From: Sulfurirhabdus autotrophica
GTDB lineage: Bacteria > Pseudomonadota > Gammaproteobacteria > Burkholderiales > SMCO01
Length of the DNA stretch: 64,000 nt
Direction: 5' to 3'
NCBI RefSeq assembly: GCF_004346685.1
Contig: NZ_SMCO01000006.1
Span: forward strand, 1 to 64,000
Each line of letters opens with the position of its first letter. Within the stretch, counting starts at the first letter, position 1. This document shows, piece after piece, positions 34,490-44,069 of the stretch. The translations under genes and the position numbers were made by a program. The notes under the pieces are model-generated. The model saw only the letters and a list, made by a program, of their open reading frames with translations, was not told where the DNA came from and did not search any database.

Positions 34490-35947
34490 TCAAGGCTTAT
34501 CAGCATAAATGCCGGGGAAAATCATTTTATCTGTTTTTGAGTACGCAGCAGTATAAGGATCAATCGCCGTTTCAAGCTCTTCACACCAAGAGGGGTGACT
34601 GTAGCTCATATCCTTAAAAAACCAAAGCCCTCTATTTGACTGGCAAGCAGCTTCAAGCATATGAATTTGTTCACCCGCTTCAGGGCCTACAATACAACCA
34701 CCGAGCAACTGCCCAGTTTCTGTATCATGAACAACTTCAATAAAGCCTTCAAAATCGTGATGCGCTCTCGATTTACCCGAGCCACCAAAACTTGCCCGGG
34801 CCACATCTGATTCAAATCCTGCTTCGTCCGCCTGGTCTTCTGTTAAACCTACCGCAGCAATCTCTAGCGCTGAATTGATAACAACCGGCACCTTGAAATA
34901 ATTCGAATGCAAACGATTACCCTTAATTGCATTTGCCGCTGCAATTTTGGCGTCATGAAGCGCCGCATTTGCAGTCATTGGACCAGGTTTAACATCGCCG
35001 ATTGCGTAAATTCCTGGAACACTGGTTTCAAGATAATCCGAAGTCTGAATAAAGCCATCATCAGTTAAAGCAATACCCACATCCTCAAGACCAAGACCAG
35101 TAATAACAGGTTCCCTTCCAATCGCCACCAAAACACGTTCGTAAGAGGCAGTGTCACCATTCGTGAAAGTGACCGAAACCGAATCATCCATGACCTCACA
35201 ACTCGCCACCGAAGCGTTTTTACGCACTTCAATACCGATACGCTTAAATTTGCGTTCCAGTATATTACTAGCTCGATCAGGTATCCGCGCTTGATTCAGC
35301 AAGCGTTCACCCTGCTCGACAATACATACTTTTGAGCCAAATTGGTGCATCAGAAAACCAAGTTCAGTGCCTATAGCCCCACCACCTACGAACAAAACAG
35401 ACACAGGCAGATGATCCAGTGTAAACATGAAATCTTTGGAACTGATAATTCTAGAACCATCTGTTGGGCAAATATCAAACTCTTTCGGCTTAGATCCTGT
35501 AGCCAAAACAATGCGCGGCGCAGTCAGTTTAACCAATTCGTCAACTTGTTCATCCGCACTCAGATTTGCATTTTCCGCCAGCAAAACATCAACATTCTGA
35601 GCACCACTCAACTTAGCAGTCCCATAAAACACTTGTATCCCCAAGCGTTTAAGCCAGACAGAAAAATTGTCGCGAATACCCTTAACTACTGCGTTTTTAT
35701 GCGCCATTGCAGCCGAGAAGTCACCCTTAACCTCCCCTACTAAACCCCTACCTTGAAGATCGTTGATATCCTCGATCAAAGTCGCAAGATGTAGCAATGT
35801 CGATTTCGGGATACAGCCTTGATTAAGACAAGTACCACCTGCCAAACCTTTTTCTACCAAAGCAACTTTAGCACCAAGATGTGCTGCTGTAATGGCAGCC
35901 TTATACCCACCGGGCCCGCTACCAATTACAATAAGATCGAAATTCAT
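34490..35947 (-). CDS. Dihydrolipoamide dehydrogenase-like flavoprotein of the dsr locus
   Basis: 485 residues. FAD-binding GSGPGGYKAAITAAHLG, redox-active disulfide GGTCLNQGCIPKS, NAD-binding GGGAIGTELGFL, and the C-terminal HP-x3-EE of the dimer interface (SHPSWCEELE). All catalytic features of an active enzyme are present. No lipoyl-protein partners or oxoacid dehydrogenase genes are nearby; instead it lies between dsrR and cysG. A redox role in sulfur oxidation (for example with DsrC or another thiol protein) is inference. GGGGG lies four bases upstream of the ATG. Confidence 0.88.
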   Translation of the reverse strand: MNFDLIVIGSGPGGYKAAITAAHLGAKVALVEKGLAGGTCLNQGCIPKSTLLHLATLIEDINDLQGRGLVGEVKGDFSAAMAHKNAVVKGIRDNFSVWLKRLGIQVFYGTAKLSGAQNVDVLLAENANLSADEQVDELVKLTAPRIVLATGSKPKEFDICPTDGSRIISSKDFMFTLDHLPVSVLFVGGGAIGTELGFLMHQFGSKVCIVEQGERLLNQARIPDRASNILERKFKRIGIEVRKNASVASCEVMDDSVSVTFTNGDTASYERVLVAIGREPVITGLGLEDVGIALTDDGFIQTSDYLETSVPGIYAIGDVKPGPMTANAALHDAKIAAANAIKGNRLHSNYFKVPVVINSALEIAAVGLTEDQADEAGFESDVARASFGGSGKSRAHHDFEGFIEVVHDTETGQLLGGCIVGPEAGEQIHMLEAACQSNRGLWFFKDMSYSHPSWCEELETAIDPYTAAYSKTDKMIFPGIYADKP

Positions 35948-35980
35948 CTAACCCCCACTTTGTAGGGAAAACAGCAAGAT

Positions 35981-36370
35981 TTAAGCGCAACCGCCACCAC
36001 TGCTACTACTGCTTCCACAACTTCCAGTACCGCAGCCGCCACTACCACATCCACCACCTTGTTTCTTGGCAGGAGGAACACCAGTATCATTGGGGTTAAT
36101 AAATATAAATTGAAACTCACCTGGATTGAGTTCAACAAAATCAACAACCGTTCCATTCAAAAGCATTTCACTGTTTGCTGACACTAAAAGCGAAACCCCT
36201 TCAGAAATAACCTGATGATCATTTTCTCTTATCTCATCAAAACCCATACCATATTGCATGGAACCATCAGCCAAATATTTGGCAGCAATACGTAACGGCA
36301 GACCAACTGCATCAGTTTGCTCAGATGCCAAACGAATCTGCTCAGCTGCTCCTGGTGTCACTGTAATCAT
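35981..36370 (-). CDS. dsrR: DsrR, A-type iron-sulfur scaffold-like protein with unusual Gly/Cys tail
   Basis: 129 residues. The first 105 align with the IscA/HesB fold (MITVTPGAAEQIR at start; VLVDFVELNPGEFQFIFINPN near 90), but the usual cluster-binding cysteines of A-type proteins are absent from this part, as known for DsrR. The last 25 residues are nearly all Gly, Ser and Cys, with four Cys. In DsrR of known sulfur oxidisers, a role in post-transcriptional control of the dsr genes has been reported. AAAGGAA precedes the start. The tail could bind metal; this is not known. Confidence 0.88.
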   Translation of the reverse strand: MITVTPGAAEQIRLASEQTDAVGLPLRIAAKYLADGSMQYGMGFDEIRENDHQVISEGVSLLVSANSEMLLNGTVVDFVELNPGEFQFIFINPNDTGVPPAKKQGGGCGSGGCGTGSCGSSSSSGGGCA

Positions 36371-36393
36371 TTCAGTTTCCTTTAATTAATTAA

Positions 36394-37800
36394 CTATGCA
36401 ACTGACTCACTGGCCAGTTTACGTTGCATTGCAATTTTACGAACCCATACTACAAAGCGTTCAGCCCAGTTAAATGCTTTCAGGCTACGCAAATGGCTAT
36501 AGGAAGCAAACATATTATTGATCATAATACCATCATGTTCGCCATCCACACCGTAGCCACGTAATACCCTATAAGCGAACTTGATATCACCTTCAAGATT
36601 TTCCAGACTGGAATAATGAAATTCATGGGCAGGTATAACAACTTTAGCCTCGTCTTTATCACGGTGCCAAGGAGATAAACCAGTTTCTTCCAACCTGACA
36701 TAGCCCCGACCAACCGGCTTGGGGTTCATAACAATATCCCCAGGTATGACTCCCACCATCTCGCAAGTACTGCCCTGCCAGGTCAAACTTCGAGAAAGAT
36801 ACATTAATCCACCACATTCTGCATAAACGGGCAAACCCTTAGCAATGGCTTCGCGAATCTGTACACGAAGAGTCGCATTAGCTTCAAGTTCCTTCATCAT
36901 CATTTCAGGGAACCCACCGCCAATAAATAACCCATCAATATCAGGCAATACTTTGTCATTCAACGTATCAATGAAAACAATTTCTGCGCCTGCAGATTCC
37001 ATTGCATCCAAATCATCCGCATAATAAAAACCAAAAGCTTTATCCTGAGCCAACCCTATCCGCACTCGCTTAACATCAGTATAGGCTGTATTGAATTCTG
37101 AAATGGATGGTTTAGGTTTGGAAGTTTTTCCGAGGGACACCAGCTGATCAAGATTCACTTGTTCACTTATGACTTTGCTGATATCAGCCACATAGTTAAC
37201 AGCTTCCTCCGTCTCGTTACTTGGCATCAACCCAAGATGACGTTCCTTGATTTGCAAACCTTCGTCATGGTGAATAGCACCCAAAACTGGAACATCTGTA
37301 TAGTGCTCAATCACTGCTCGCAATTTACCTTCATGGCGTGCACCACCCAAATGATTCAGTATCACGCCGGATATTTTAACCTCACGGTCAAATGCCTGAT
37401 ATCCAAGAATTAATGGTGCAATCCCTCTAGTCATACCACGCGCATCAATAACTAGCACAACTGGCACATCCAACAAGCGCGCTAAAGCAGAGTTACTGTT
37501 ACTGCCATCAAGATCAAGACCATCATACAAACCTTTGTTACCCTCAATCAGGGTAACATCAGCTTTCTCTGAATATTGATGGTACATGGAAAGAATTTCC
37601 TCGTTATCCATCAAGTAGAAATCAAGATTACGACAACGTAAACCACTAGCCATGGTCAACCACATAGGGTCGATATAATCAGGCCCTTTTTTAAAGGGTT
37701 GTACAATTAAGCCGCGTTGCTTGAGCGCTGCACATAACCCGATGCTAATGGTCGTTTTACCAGAAGATTTATGTGCTGCAGAAATAAGAAATTGGGACAT
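36394..37800 (-). CDS. dsrN: DsrN, siro(heme)amide synthase of the cobyrinate a,c-diamide synthase family
   Basis: 468 residues. P-loop-like SSGKTTISIGLCAAL (about 12), DxxG-type ADVTLIEGNKGLYDG, and C-terminal class I glutamine amidotransferase domain (GLFIGGGFPE; YAECGGLMYL with the catalytic Cys near 330). DsrN amidates siroheme to the siro-amide form used by DsrA in oxidising bacteria. Separated from dsrP by 190 bases with a strong terminator, so likely a second transcription unit dsrN-dsrR-lpd-cysG. Confidence 0.93.
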   Translation of the reverse strand: MSQFLISAAHKSSGKTTISIGLCAALKQRGLIVQPFKKGPDYIDPMWLTMASGLRCRNLDFYLMDNEEILSMYHQYSEKADVTLIEGNKGLYDGLDLDGSNSNSALARLLDVPVVLVIDARGMTRGIAPLILGYQAFDREVKISGVILNHLGGARHEGKLRAVIEHYTDVPVLGAIHHDEGLQIKERHLGLMPSNETEEAVNYVADISKVISEQVNLDQLVSLGKTSKPKPSISEFNTAYTDVKRVRIGLAQDKAFGFYYADDLDAMESAGAEIVFIDTLNDKVLPDIDGLFIGGGFPEMMMKELEANATLRVQIREAIAKGLPVYAECGGLMYLSRSLTWQGSTCEMVGVIPGDIVMNPKPVGRGYVRLEETGLSPWHRDKDEAKVVIPAHEFHYSSLENLEGDIKFAYRVLRGYGVDGEHDGIMINNMFASYSHLRSLKAFNWAERFVVWVRKIAMQRKLASESVA

Positions 37801-37898
37801 TGTATTCCGCCAAGTAGCAATACGCCACGTATTAGCTAGCCTTAAGAAGGCTGAAATTATGACTGAATAAATGAAGAGAATTCATTTTAAGTCTATGT

Positions 37899-37935
37899 GA
37901 AAAAACTTCACCTTTCTTGGAAGAAAAGTGAAGTT
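37899..37935 (-). terminator. Rho-independent terminator between dsrP and dsrN
   Basis: Reading the minus strand, AACTTCACTTTTCTT pairs with the complement AAGAAAGGTGAAGTT (one G-T pair, two-base loop), followed by five T. A stem of 15 pairs is very stable. It lies 57 bases past the dsrP stop, so the long dsrA-dsrP transcript probably ends here, at least in part. Confidence 0.85.
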
Positions 37936-37991
37936 CTCATTCGTCTTTACTGCATTTAGCAACAGCAAAGACGTGAAACCAGTGACCAATA

Positions 37992-39224
37992 TTACTTTGA
38001 CAAGGCCTTTGAGCCATGATTAGCGTCTATCACCTTATCGTCCAGACTATCTGGTAAAAAACGAAGCACTTTGATACCAAAAGCAGCAATTACACCTGCA
38101 ATAGCAATACCACCAATACCAAGCATAGTTTCGGGCAAGCTTGCATGATAACCATGTATAACACCATCATAAAAACTGCTAGATTCATGCATTCCAGGGA
38201 ATAATTCCAGTGGAAATGCCTGTCCACCAATAATTGTTACATACATCTGAGCCAAACCACCCAGTATTACCATTACAGATGAAATAGCAATCCATGAACG
38301 GGATTTACCCAATGTAGGGTGAAACAAAATAACTAATGGCAAGATTCCACCAATGAGTATCTGACCAATCCAGAACAACTGGGTATAAATACCCCCGTTT
38401 ACCAGAATAAAACTCTCAATTCCATGCTTTTTAGCAAAGTAAAGATTTGTCATATGGAAGACAGCAACAAAATAAAGCGATGCAGAAATAAAGACAGCTA
38501 GCAATTTCTTCAATCTCAGCACAACCTTATCGCCTAAAGGACGGTTTGTATGACTGTATGCTGCCATTAATACAAGCAGATATACCGCCAATCCATAAGC
38601 AAAAGACATGATGATAAACATCGGCGCAAGTAATGCCGAATCATAAGCTTGTCGTGCAACCAGGAAGCCAAAGATAGAACCAGTACCCGTAGTTAATAGC
38701 AAACGCCAAATAAATGCAGCCACACCCACAGATTTAGTAAATACATTCATACGGCGTTCCATCATCGTCCAGATATAAGCAGCAACGATAGTGAAAAAGC
38801 CAGTATAAAGGAACACATTCCAAGCAAAAACAGACTTGAAATTGTAGTAAGTCATGGCAATTATAACGCGATCAGGTCGGCCTAAATCCAGCATCAACAC
38901 AGTCAAACCACCCGCTAACAAAGCGATTGCAAGCAATCCAGAAAGCGGTGCCAAAGGCTTATACATGGTTTTACCAAATACAGAACCAATAGAAGCAACA
39001 TTCAATGCACCAGATGCTGCAACAATCAGAAATACTGCAAAAACATGCGGCATACCCCAAACAACCTGATTTGTCATCCCGGTTACTATGTGGCCATGTT
39101 CTTCCATGTAGTAGGCGGATCCCAAACCAAACAACACAAAAAGACCTAAAGCAGCAAGCAACATATAATAACCTGCGCTGCGACCTTCAATTTGACGAAA
39201 GGCTATTGAACTCATGTATTTCAA
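37992..39224 (-). CDS. dsrP: DsrP, NrfD/PsrC-family membrane quinol-interacting protein
   Basis: 410 residues with about ten hydrophobic membrane segments; family-typical blocks LLSGLLAIALLAGGLTVLMLDLGRPDR and GIGGIAIAGVIAAFGIKVLRFL. It is the integral subunit of the DsrMKJOP complex that exchanges electrons with the quinone pool. Its start overlaps the dsrO stop by four bases. Last gene before the terminator. Confidence 0.93.
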   Translation of the reverse strand: MKYMSSIAFRQIEGRSAGYYMLLAALGLFVLFGLGSAYYMEEHGHIVTGMTNQVVWGMPHVFAVFLIVAASGALNVASIGSVFGKTMYKPLAPLSGLLAIALLAGGLTVLMLDLGRPDRVIIAMTYYNFKSVFAWNVFLYTGFFTIVAAYIWTMMERRMNVFTKSVGVAAFIWRLLLTTGTGSIFGFLVARQAYDSALLAPMFIIMSFAYGLAVYLLVLMAAYSHTNRPLGDKVVLRLKKLLAVFISASLYFVAVFHMTNLYFAKKHGIESFILVNGGIYTQLFWIGQILIGGILPLVILFHPTLGKSRSWIAISSVMVILGGLAQMYVTIIGGQAFPLELFPGMHESSSFYDGVIHGYHASLPETMLGIGGIAIAGVIAAFGIKVLRFLPDSLDDKVIDANHGSKALSK

Positions 39225-39955
39225 ATCCCCTGATAACGAACGCCAGTATTCAATCCCAAATCAGCTCGCACTTGCTTGGTAGCAAATGTGCTTACACGCT
39301 TTGAAATTTCACTGTTCGCATCATTTAAATCACCGAATAAAATGGCATCGTGACCAGCCTTTGTACATGCCTCAGCACAGGCAGTAGTCTGACCTTTGTC
39401 AACGCGATGAACACACATGGTGCAGGATTCAACCACACCTTTCCCACGTGGCACATCAGGATTTTGATCAGCCAAGGCTTCGTGAATGAATGAGCGAGCC
39501 TTATATGGACAAGCCATTACACAATAACGGCAACCAATACAAATATGCTTGTCTACAAGTACAATTCCGTCAGCACGCTTAAAAGAAGCTCCCGTTGGAC
39601 AAACATCAACACAAGGTGGCTCAGCACAATGCTGGCACATCATGGGCAAGGATGTAGCCTTGCCAGTACGCATATCTTTAAGCTCTACCTTACGAATCCA
39701 TTGAGAACCTGTCTCACTTGTGTCACCTGAAAGACCGTTTTCAGTATTACAAGCAGTCACACAATCAGTACAACCAGAATCGCATTTATTCGTATCAACC
39801 AACATACCCCAACGAACACTGCTTGAAGCAGCTTCCTCTGGTGCACGTCCGTGAGCCATATCAATTAGCATTACCCCAGGAGCAACAGCTAAACTTGCTG
39901 TTGCAACTGCAGTCGTACCAAGGAACTCTCTCCGACTTTTATTCGCGCAGCTCAT
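39221..39955 (-). CDS. dsrO: DsrO, periplasmic iron-sulfur subunit of DsrMKJOP
   Basis: 244 residues. Twin-arginine signal KSRREFLGTTAVATASLAVA for export in folded form. Four [4Fe-4S]-type cysteine groups: CDSGCTDCVTACN, CQHCAEPPCVDVCP, CIGCRYCVMACP and CTMCVHRVDKGQTTACAEAC. It overlaps dsrJ and dsrP by four bases at each end, indicating tight coupling of complex subunits. Confidence 0.94.
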   Translation of the reverse strand: MSCANKSRREFLGTTAVATASLAVAPGVMLIDMAHGRAPEEAASSSVRWGMLVDTNKCDSGCTDCVTACNTENGLSGDTSETGSQWIRKVELKDMRTGKATSLPMMCQHCAEPPCVDVCPTGASFKRADGIVLVDKHICIGCRYCVMACPYKARSFIHEALADQNPDVPRGKGVVESCTMCVHRVDKGQTTACAEACTKAGHDAILFGDLNDANSEISKRVSTFATKQVRADLGLNTGVRYQGI

Positions 39956-40512
39956 CTAGTTACTCCAGCATTGTTTTGCTCATTAACATTTGAACGCATT
40001 TGTTGCCTCATACTATATGACAGACCATGACTTTCTTTGTCTGTAGCCGCCACTCCTGGTGTAGCAGGTGGAACGATAGGGTGAAAAAACCCGGCTGATG
40101 GCTGCACTTTTGGTTTGCTGGCATGACATTCAAAGCAATCAATCTTAACAGCAGCATAGCTATGGCAACTTTGACAAAAGTTTTCATTGCTACCAAGCAC
40201 ACTATTATTTTTCTTGCTTGCGTGACATTCAATACAGTTTTGCAAACTGTATTTCTTTGTACGAATGCCTTTATGCATTGTTTCATCGCGCTTGTGCATC
40301 AAAAGTTTCATGTGATTACGACGCATGAAATCTTCATCTTCAACACATTTATCGCCCTTCTCAATTTCAATCTTGGGTTTCGGCACACGGCCTGAGTTAG
40401 ACTCAGGCTCGCTAGAAGCAACCGAAACCGCGCTGATTGTGAGAAGAGCCGCAATTAATGCACCCATCTTCCAGTTCAGTAAAGTGCGGATCTTTGCCAG
40501 GCTTATCATCAC
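39952..40512 (-). CDS. dsrJ: DsrJ, periplasmic triheme cytochrome c
   Basis: 186 residues. N-terminal hydrophobic signal/anchor (ALIAALLTISAVSVA). Three CXXCH heme sites: CIECH, CQSCH and CFECH (about 92-130). The extra Cys in GDKCVED is at the place of the distal heme ligand reported for DsrJ of Allochromatium vinosum. Subunit of DsrMKJOP. GTG at 40512 and ATG at 40509 are both possible starts, right behind the dsrL stop. Confidence 0.94.
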   Translation of the reverse strand: MMISLAKIRTLLNWKMGALIAALLTISAVSVASSEPESNSGRVPKPKIEIEKGDKCVEDEDFMRRNHMKLLMHKRDETMHKGIRTKKYSLQNCIECHASKKNNSVLGSNENFCQSCHSYAAVKIDCFECHASKPKVQPSAGFFHPIVPPATPGVAATDKESHGLSYSMRQQMRSNVNEQNNAGVTR

Positions 40513-42465
40513 TTAATCACCCATACCCATTTTGATGTAACCGGTTGGGCAAACATCTGCACAAATATGGCAGCCAATACATCTGCTGTAGTCAGTATCA
40601 ACATAACGACCTGTTGTATTGACATCGCGCTTCACTTTAAACACCGCGATTTGTGGGCAATAAACAACGCAGTTATCACATTCAAAACATAATCCACAAC
40701 TCATGCAACGCTTTGCTTCATCAATAACTTCTTTTTCAGACAAAACATCAAGACGATCTTCAAAGTTACCCAAAGCCTGTTCGGCATCCAGCATTGTCAT
40801 GTTACGCACGTGACGAGGTACGAATGGGAAATGGCCCAAGAAAAGTTCATCTGAAGGAATAACATACTTCAGTGAGCGGTCTTCAAAGTTATGAACTGAG
40901 AATTTAGCTGAATCCGTTCCCCATACCTGCTTGTGATCATACTCTGTAGGCTGCAGACCTTTTTCTTCCAGTTTGCGCAGCAAATCGAAGTGGTGTACAT
41001 CAACCTTTGGACGCTTTTCCTGTTCAGCACCCGCCAAGTAGCGATCAATACCATCAGCAGCAATTGCACCATGGCCAATTGCAGTTGTCAGCAAGTGAGG
41101 CTTAATAACGTCACCACCAACAAAGAAACCTGGTTTACCAGGAATTTGATAGTTCTTGTCTGACTTGATCAAGCCATTACCATTATTAAAAGTCTCAAGG
41201 CCGGTAAAATCAACAGCCTGTCCAATAGCAGAAACAATCAGATCAGCAGCAATATCTACTTCAGTACCTGGGCGAATGACAGTCTCATTCTTGACCATAT
41301 CAAATTCAGCAACACGTAATGCAGTGGCGCGACCATCAGCACCTACAATCACGGCTACTGGTGTTACACCGCCACGAATATCAATACCTTCAGCTAAAGC
41401 GTGGTCAATTTCGTGCTTGTTAGCATTCATCTTGTCCATTGTGGCACGTGAAATCAAAACGACTTCCGCACCTTCGCGAGCAGATACCTGAGCAACGTCA
41501 TGAGCAACCTGACCAGCAATTACATGCTCAGGGCGATCATTCTCATTAACCTTGGTAATATGACCAAGACGTCGAGCTACAGTGGCAACGTCGATGGATG
41601 TATCACCACCACCAATAACAACAACTCGCTTACCAACGTGCTGCAAACGGCCATCGTTAAATGCCTTAAGGAATGCCATAGCTGTAACACAGTTAGGCGC
41701 TTCGGCACCTTCAACTGGTAAAGGACGACCACTTTGAGCACCTAGACCCATAAACACAGCATCATATTCTTTTTCGATCTGTTCCATCGTAACATCACGA
41801 CCAATATGGCAATTAAGCTTAACTTCAACGCCCAAGTCGATAATACGTTTAATTTCAGCATCCAATACTTCACGTGGAGTACGGAAACCTGGAATACCGT
41901 AACGCATCATGCCACCCAACTCAGCATGATCATCAAAAATTGTACAAGCATGGCCTTTAAGGGTCAGATGATAAGCTGCTGACAAACTTGCGCAACCACC
42001 ACCAATTAACGCTACCTTCTTACCTGAGTTTTTCTCTGGTTTAGTAAAGCCTAAGTTATTAGCAATACCGTACTCACCAACATAATGCTCAACTGAATTG
42101 ATACCAACATGGTCTTCAACTTCATTACGGTTACAACCGCTTTCACAAGGAGCAGGACAAACACGGCCCATTACTGACGGAAAAGGGTTCGCTGAAGTAA
42201 TACGTTCGAAAGCATATTGCTGCCATGGCATTCCAGCTGGCGGTTTCTCAATTCCACGAACGATATTCAAATAACCACGAATATCTTCACCAGCAGGACA
42301 ACTGCCTTGGCAAGGAGGAGTACTCAACACATACTCAGGACACTTATGAGTGTGATCAGCATCCATAATCCAATTGGCACCCTTTCTTTCGTTCCGGGTT
42401 TCACCATCTTTATAACGACGGAAGGTCAGGGGTTTCTTTTTCAAATCGTCTGAAGTGACTGACAT
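40513..42465 (-). CDS. dsrL: DsrL, iron-sulfur flavoprotein NAD(P)H:acceptor oxidoreductase
   Basis: About 650 residues. The start is set at 42465 because AAGGAG lies nine bases upstream; the 42504 reading lacks one. N-terminal Cys cluster CPEYVLSTPPCQGSCPAG and CPAPCESGCNR, glutamate-synthase-small-subunit-like core with FAD site GGGCASLSAAYHLTLKG and NAD(P) site VVVIGGGDTSIDVATVA, and two C-terminal [4Fe-4S] groups (CMSCGLCFECDNC; CIGCHICADVCP). In oxidising bacteria DsrL passes electrons from DsrAB to NAD(P)+. Position between dsrK and dsrJ is the usual one. Confidence 0.95.
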   Translation of the reverse strand: MSVTSDDLKKKPLTFRRYKDGETRNERKGANWIMDADHTHKCPEYVLSTPPCQGSCPAGEDIRGYLNIVRGIEKPPAGMPWQQYAFERITSANPFPSVMGRVCPAPCESGCNRNEVEDHVGINSVEHYVGEYGIANNLGFTKPEKNSGKKVALIGGGCASLSAAYHLTLKGHACTIFDDHAELGGMMRYGIPGFRTPREVLDAEIKRIIDLGVEVKLNCHIGRDVTMEQIEKEYDAVFMGLGAQSGRPLPVEGAEAPNCVTAMAFLKAFNDGRLQHVGKRVVVIGGGDTSIDVATVARRLGHITKVNENDRPEHVIAGQVAHDVAQVSAREGAEVVLISRATMDKMNANKHEIDHALAEGIDIRGGVTPVAVIVGADGRATALRVAEFDMVKNETVIRPGTEVDIAADLIVSAIGQAVDFTGLETFNNGNGLIKSDKNYQIPGKPGFFVGGDVIKPHLLTTAIGHGAIAADGIDRYLAGAEQEKRPKVDVHHFDLLRKLEEKGLQPTEYDHKQVWGTDSAKFSVHNFEDRSLKYVIPSDELFLGHFPFVPRHVRNMTMLDAEQALGNFEDRLDVLSEKEVIDEAKRCMSCGLCFECDNCVVYCPQIAVFKVKRDVNTTGRYVDTDYSRCIGCHICADVCPTGYIKMGMGD

Positions 42466-42513
42466 CTCAATTTTCTCCTTAAACTCACAAGTATTAGGTG
42501 CCAATGGCCCCGA

Positions 42514-44052
42514 TTATTTCTTTTCGCTCAATCGAATCGAAGTACTTACCAACTGATGAACACCACCTATCATGCTCATATCAAACTTATAATATGGCAA
42601 TACCTTACTAAATTGAGCTTTACAAATTGCACAAATAGCTGCCATAAAATTTACCTGATGCTCGTCAACAACACACTGCAGAGCTTGCATCCTAGGCATT
42701 GCACCCTTAACACGTACTTCCATTAAATCATCTGTTAAAATACCGCCACCACCACCGCAGCAGAACGTACCTTCACCAATTGTTTCATCAGCCATGTCAT
42801 GAAAGTTATTAGCAACAGCTTTAATAATTTCACGCGGAATAACAAATTGTCCACCAGGCATATTGCCCATTCTTGAACCACGAGCCACGTTACAAGAATC
42901 ATGGAAAGTGATCGTGCGATGATCATTTTTTTCTTTGTCAAACTTCAATACACCTTGATTGATCAAATCCAATGTCATTTCACAAATATGCTGAGGAGCT
43001 GGATAACGTGGATCAAGCTGAGCTTGCAATGCGCGAGTAAACTCGTCTTCACCACCATGACCGACACCAGTCAGAGTGTTCCAGAAACTGTAAGCTACAC
43101 GCCACGCATGACCACACTCACCAACAACAATACGTTTTACACCTAATTCAAGGGCGGCTTCACGAATACGCATCGCGGCTCTGCGCATGTTCTCGTAGCT
43201 ACCAATAAACAATCCAAAATTTCCTGCCTCAGAGGCTAGAGAACTCAACGTCCAACTGATGCCAGCCTCATGGAAAACCTTGGCATATCCAATCAAACTT
43301 TCAACATGTGGTTCTGAGAAAAAGTCTGCTGAAGGTGTAATTAACAATACTTCAGCACCTTTAACGTCAATAGGCATTTTAACCGCCACACCAGTATCTT
43401 CAAGAATGTCTTCTTCTAGGCCTTCAAGTGTGTCAAGCAATGCTGGTCCAGGCAAACCAAGATTGTTACCTATACGATGTAATTTACCCAAAATTTCATT
43501 GGTATATTTCTGACCCATACCAACTGCGTCCATAATTTCTCTAGCAGCCATAGTGACTTCAGCTGTATCGATACCATAAGGACAATAAACTGAACAACGA
43601 CGACACTCCGAACACTGATAAAAATAACTATACCAATCATTTAAAACATCTTCGGTCAAGTCAGCCGCACCAACCAATTTAGGAAAATACTTGCCCGCAA
43701 AAGTGAAATAACGACGATAAACCTTGCGCATTAATTCTTGGCGGGCAACAGGCATGTTTTTAGGGTCTGCTGTCCCTAAAAAGTAATGACATTTATCAGT
43801 GCAAGCGCCACAATGAACGCAAGCATCCATATAAACTGCAAGTGAACGATATCGATTAAGCAAATCGCCCATCTTATCGATTGCAACTTTGTGCCAGTTA
43901 TCAACTAAAGGCCCTGGAAAACCAATCCCCTCCTGAATTTTCTCAGAAGCAGGAAAAGACTTTAAATGCACAGTAGCATCAGGTTTAATTTTTGGTATAT
44001 CCACAAGTGGATATGGTTGTACTTTGGGTACTTCAAATTCCGCAACAGCCAC
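42514..44052 (-). CDS. dsrK: DsrK, HdrD-like iron-sulfur subunit of DsrMKJOP
   Basis: 512 residues, GTG start after AAAGGGG. Two [4Fe-4S] ferredoxin-type groups (CVHCGACTDKC; CSECRRCSVYC) and two CCG-like catalytic domains for the special cluster (HDSCNVARG; GTFCCGGGGG; AAICAICKAQF). DsrK is the cytoplasmic subunit that reduces or oxidises the DsrC trisulfide. Lies between dsrM and dsrL. Confidence 0.95.
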   Translation of the reverse strand: MAVAEFEVPKVQPYPLVDIPKIKPDATVHLKSFPASEKIQEGIGFPGPLVDNWHKVAIDKMGDLLNRYRSLAVYMDACVHCGACTDKCHYFLGTADPKNMPVARQELMRKVYRRYFTFAGKYFPKLVGAADLTEDVLNDWYSYFYQCSECRRCSVYCPYGIDTAEVTMAAREIMDAVGMGQKYTNEILGKLHRIGNNLGLPGPALLDTLEGLEEDILEDTGVAVKMPIDVKGAEVLLITPSADFFSEPHVESLIGYAKVFHEAGISWTLSSLASEAGNFGLFIGSYENMRRAAMRIREAALELGVKRIVVGECGHAWRVAYSFWNTLTGVGHGGEDEFTRALQAQLDPRYPAPQHICEMTLDLINQGVLKFDKEKNDHRTITFHDSCNVARGSRMGNMPGGQFVIPREIIKAVANNFHDMADETIGEGTFCCGGGGGILTDDLMEVRVKGAMPRMQALQCVVDEHQVNFMAAICAICKAQFSKVLPYYKFDMSMIGGVHQLVSTSIRLSEKK

Positions 44053-44069
44053 AATTCAACCCCTTTAAA

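Noticed and set aside
34490-35947. Annotation as the E3 of pyruvate dehydrogenase
   Set aside because: No partner genes nearby; the dsr/cysG context makes a sulfur-related role more likely, though the activity could still be that of a classical enzyme.
40123-41163. Plus-strand frames opposite dsrJ and dsrL
   Set aside because: Antisense to genes with clear cofactor motifs.
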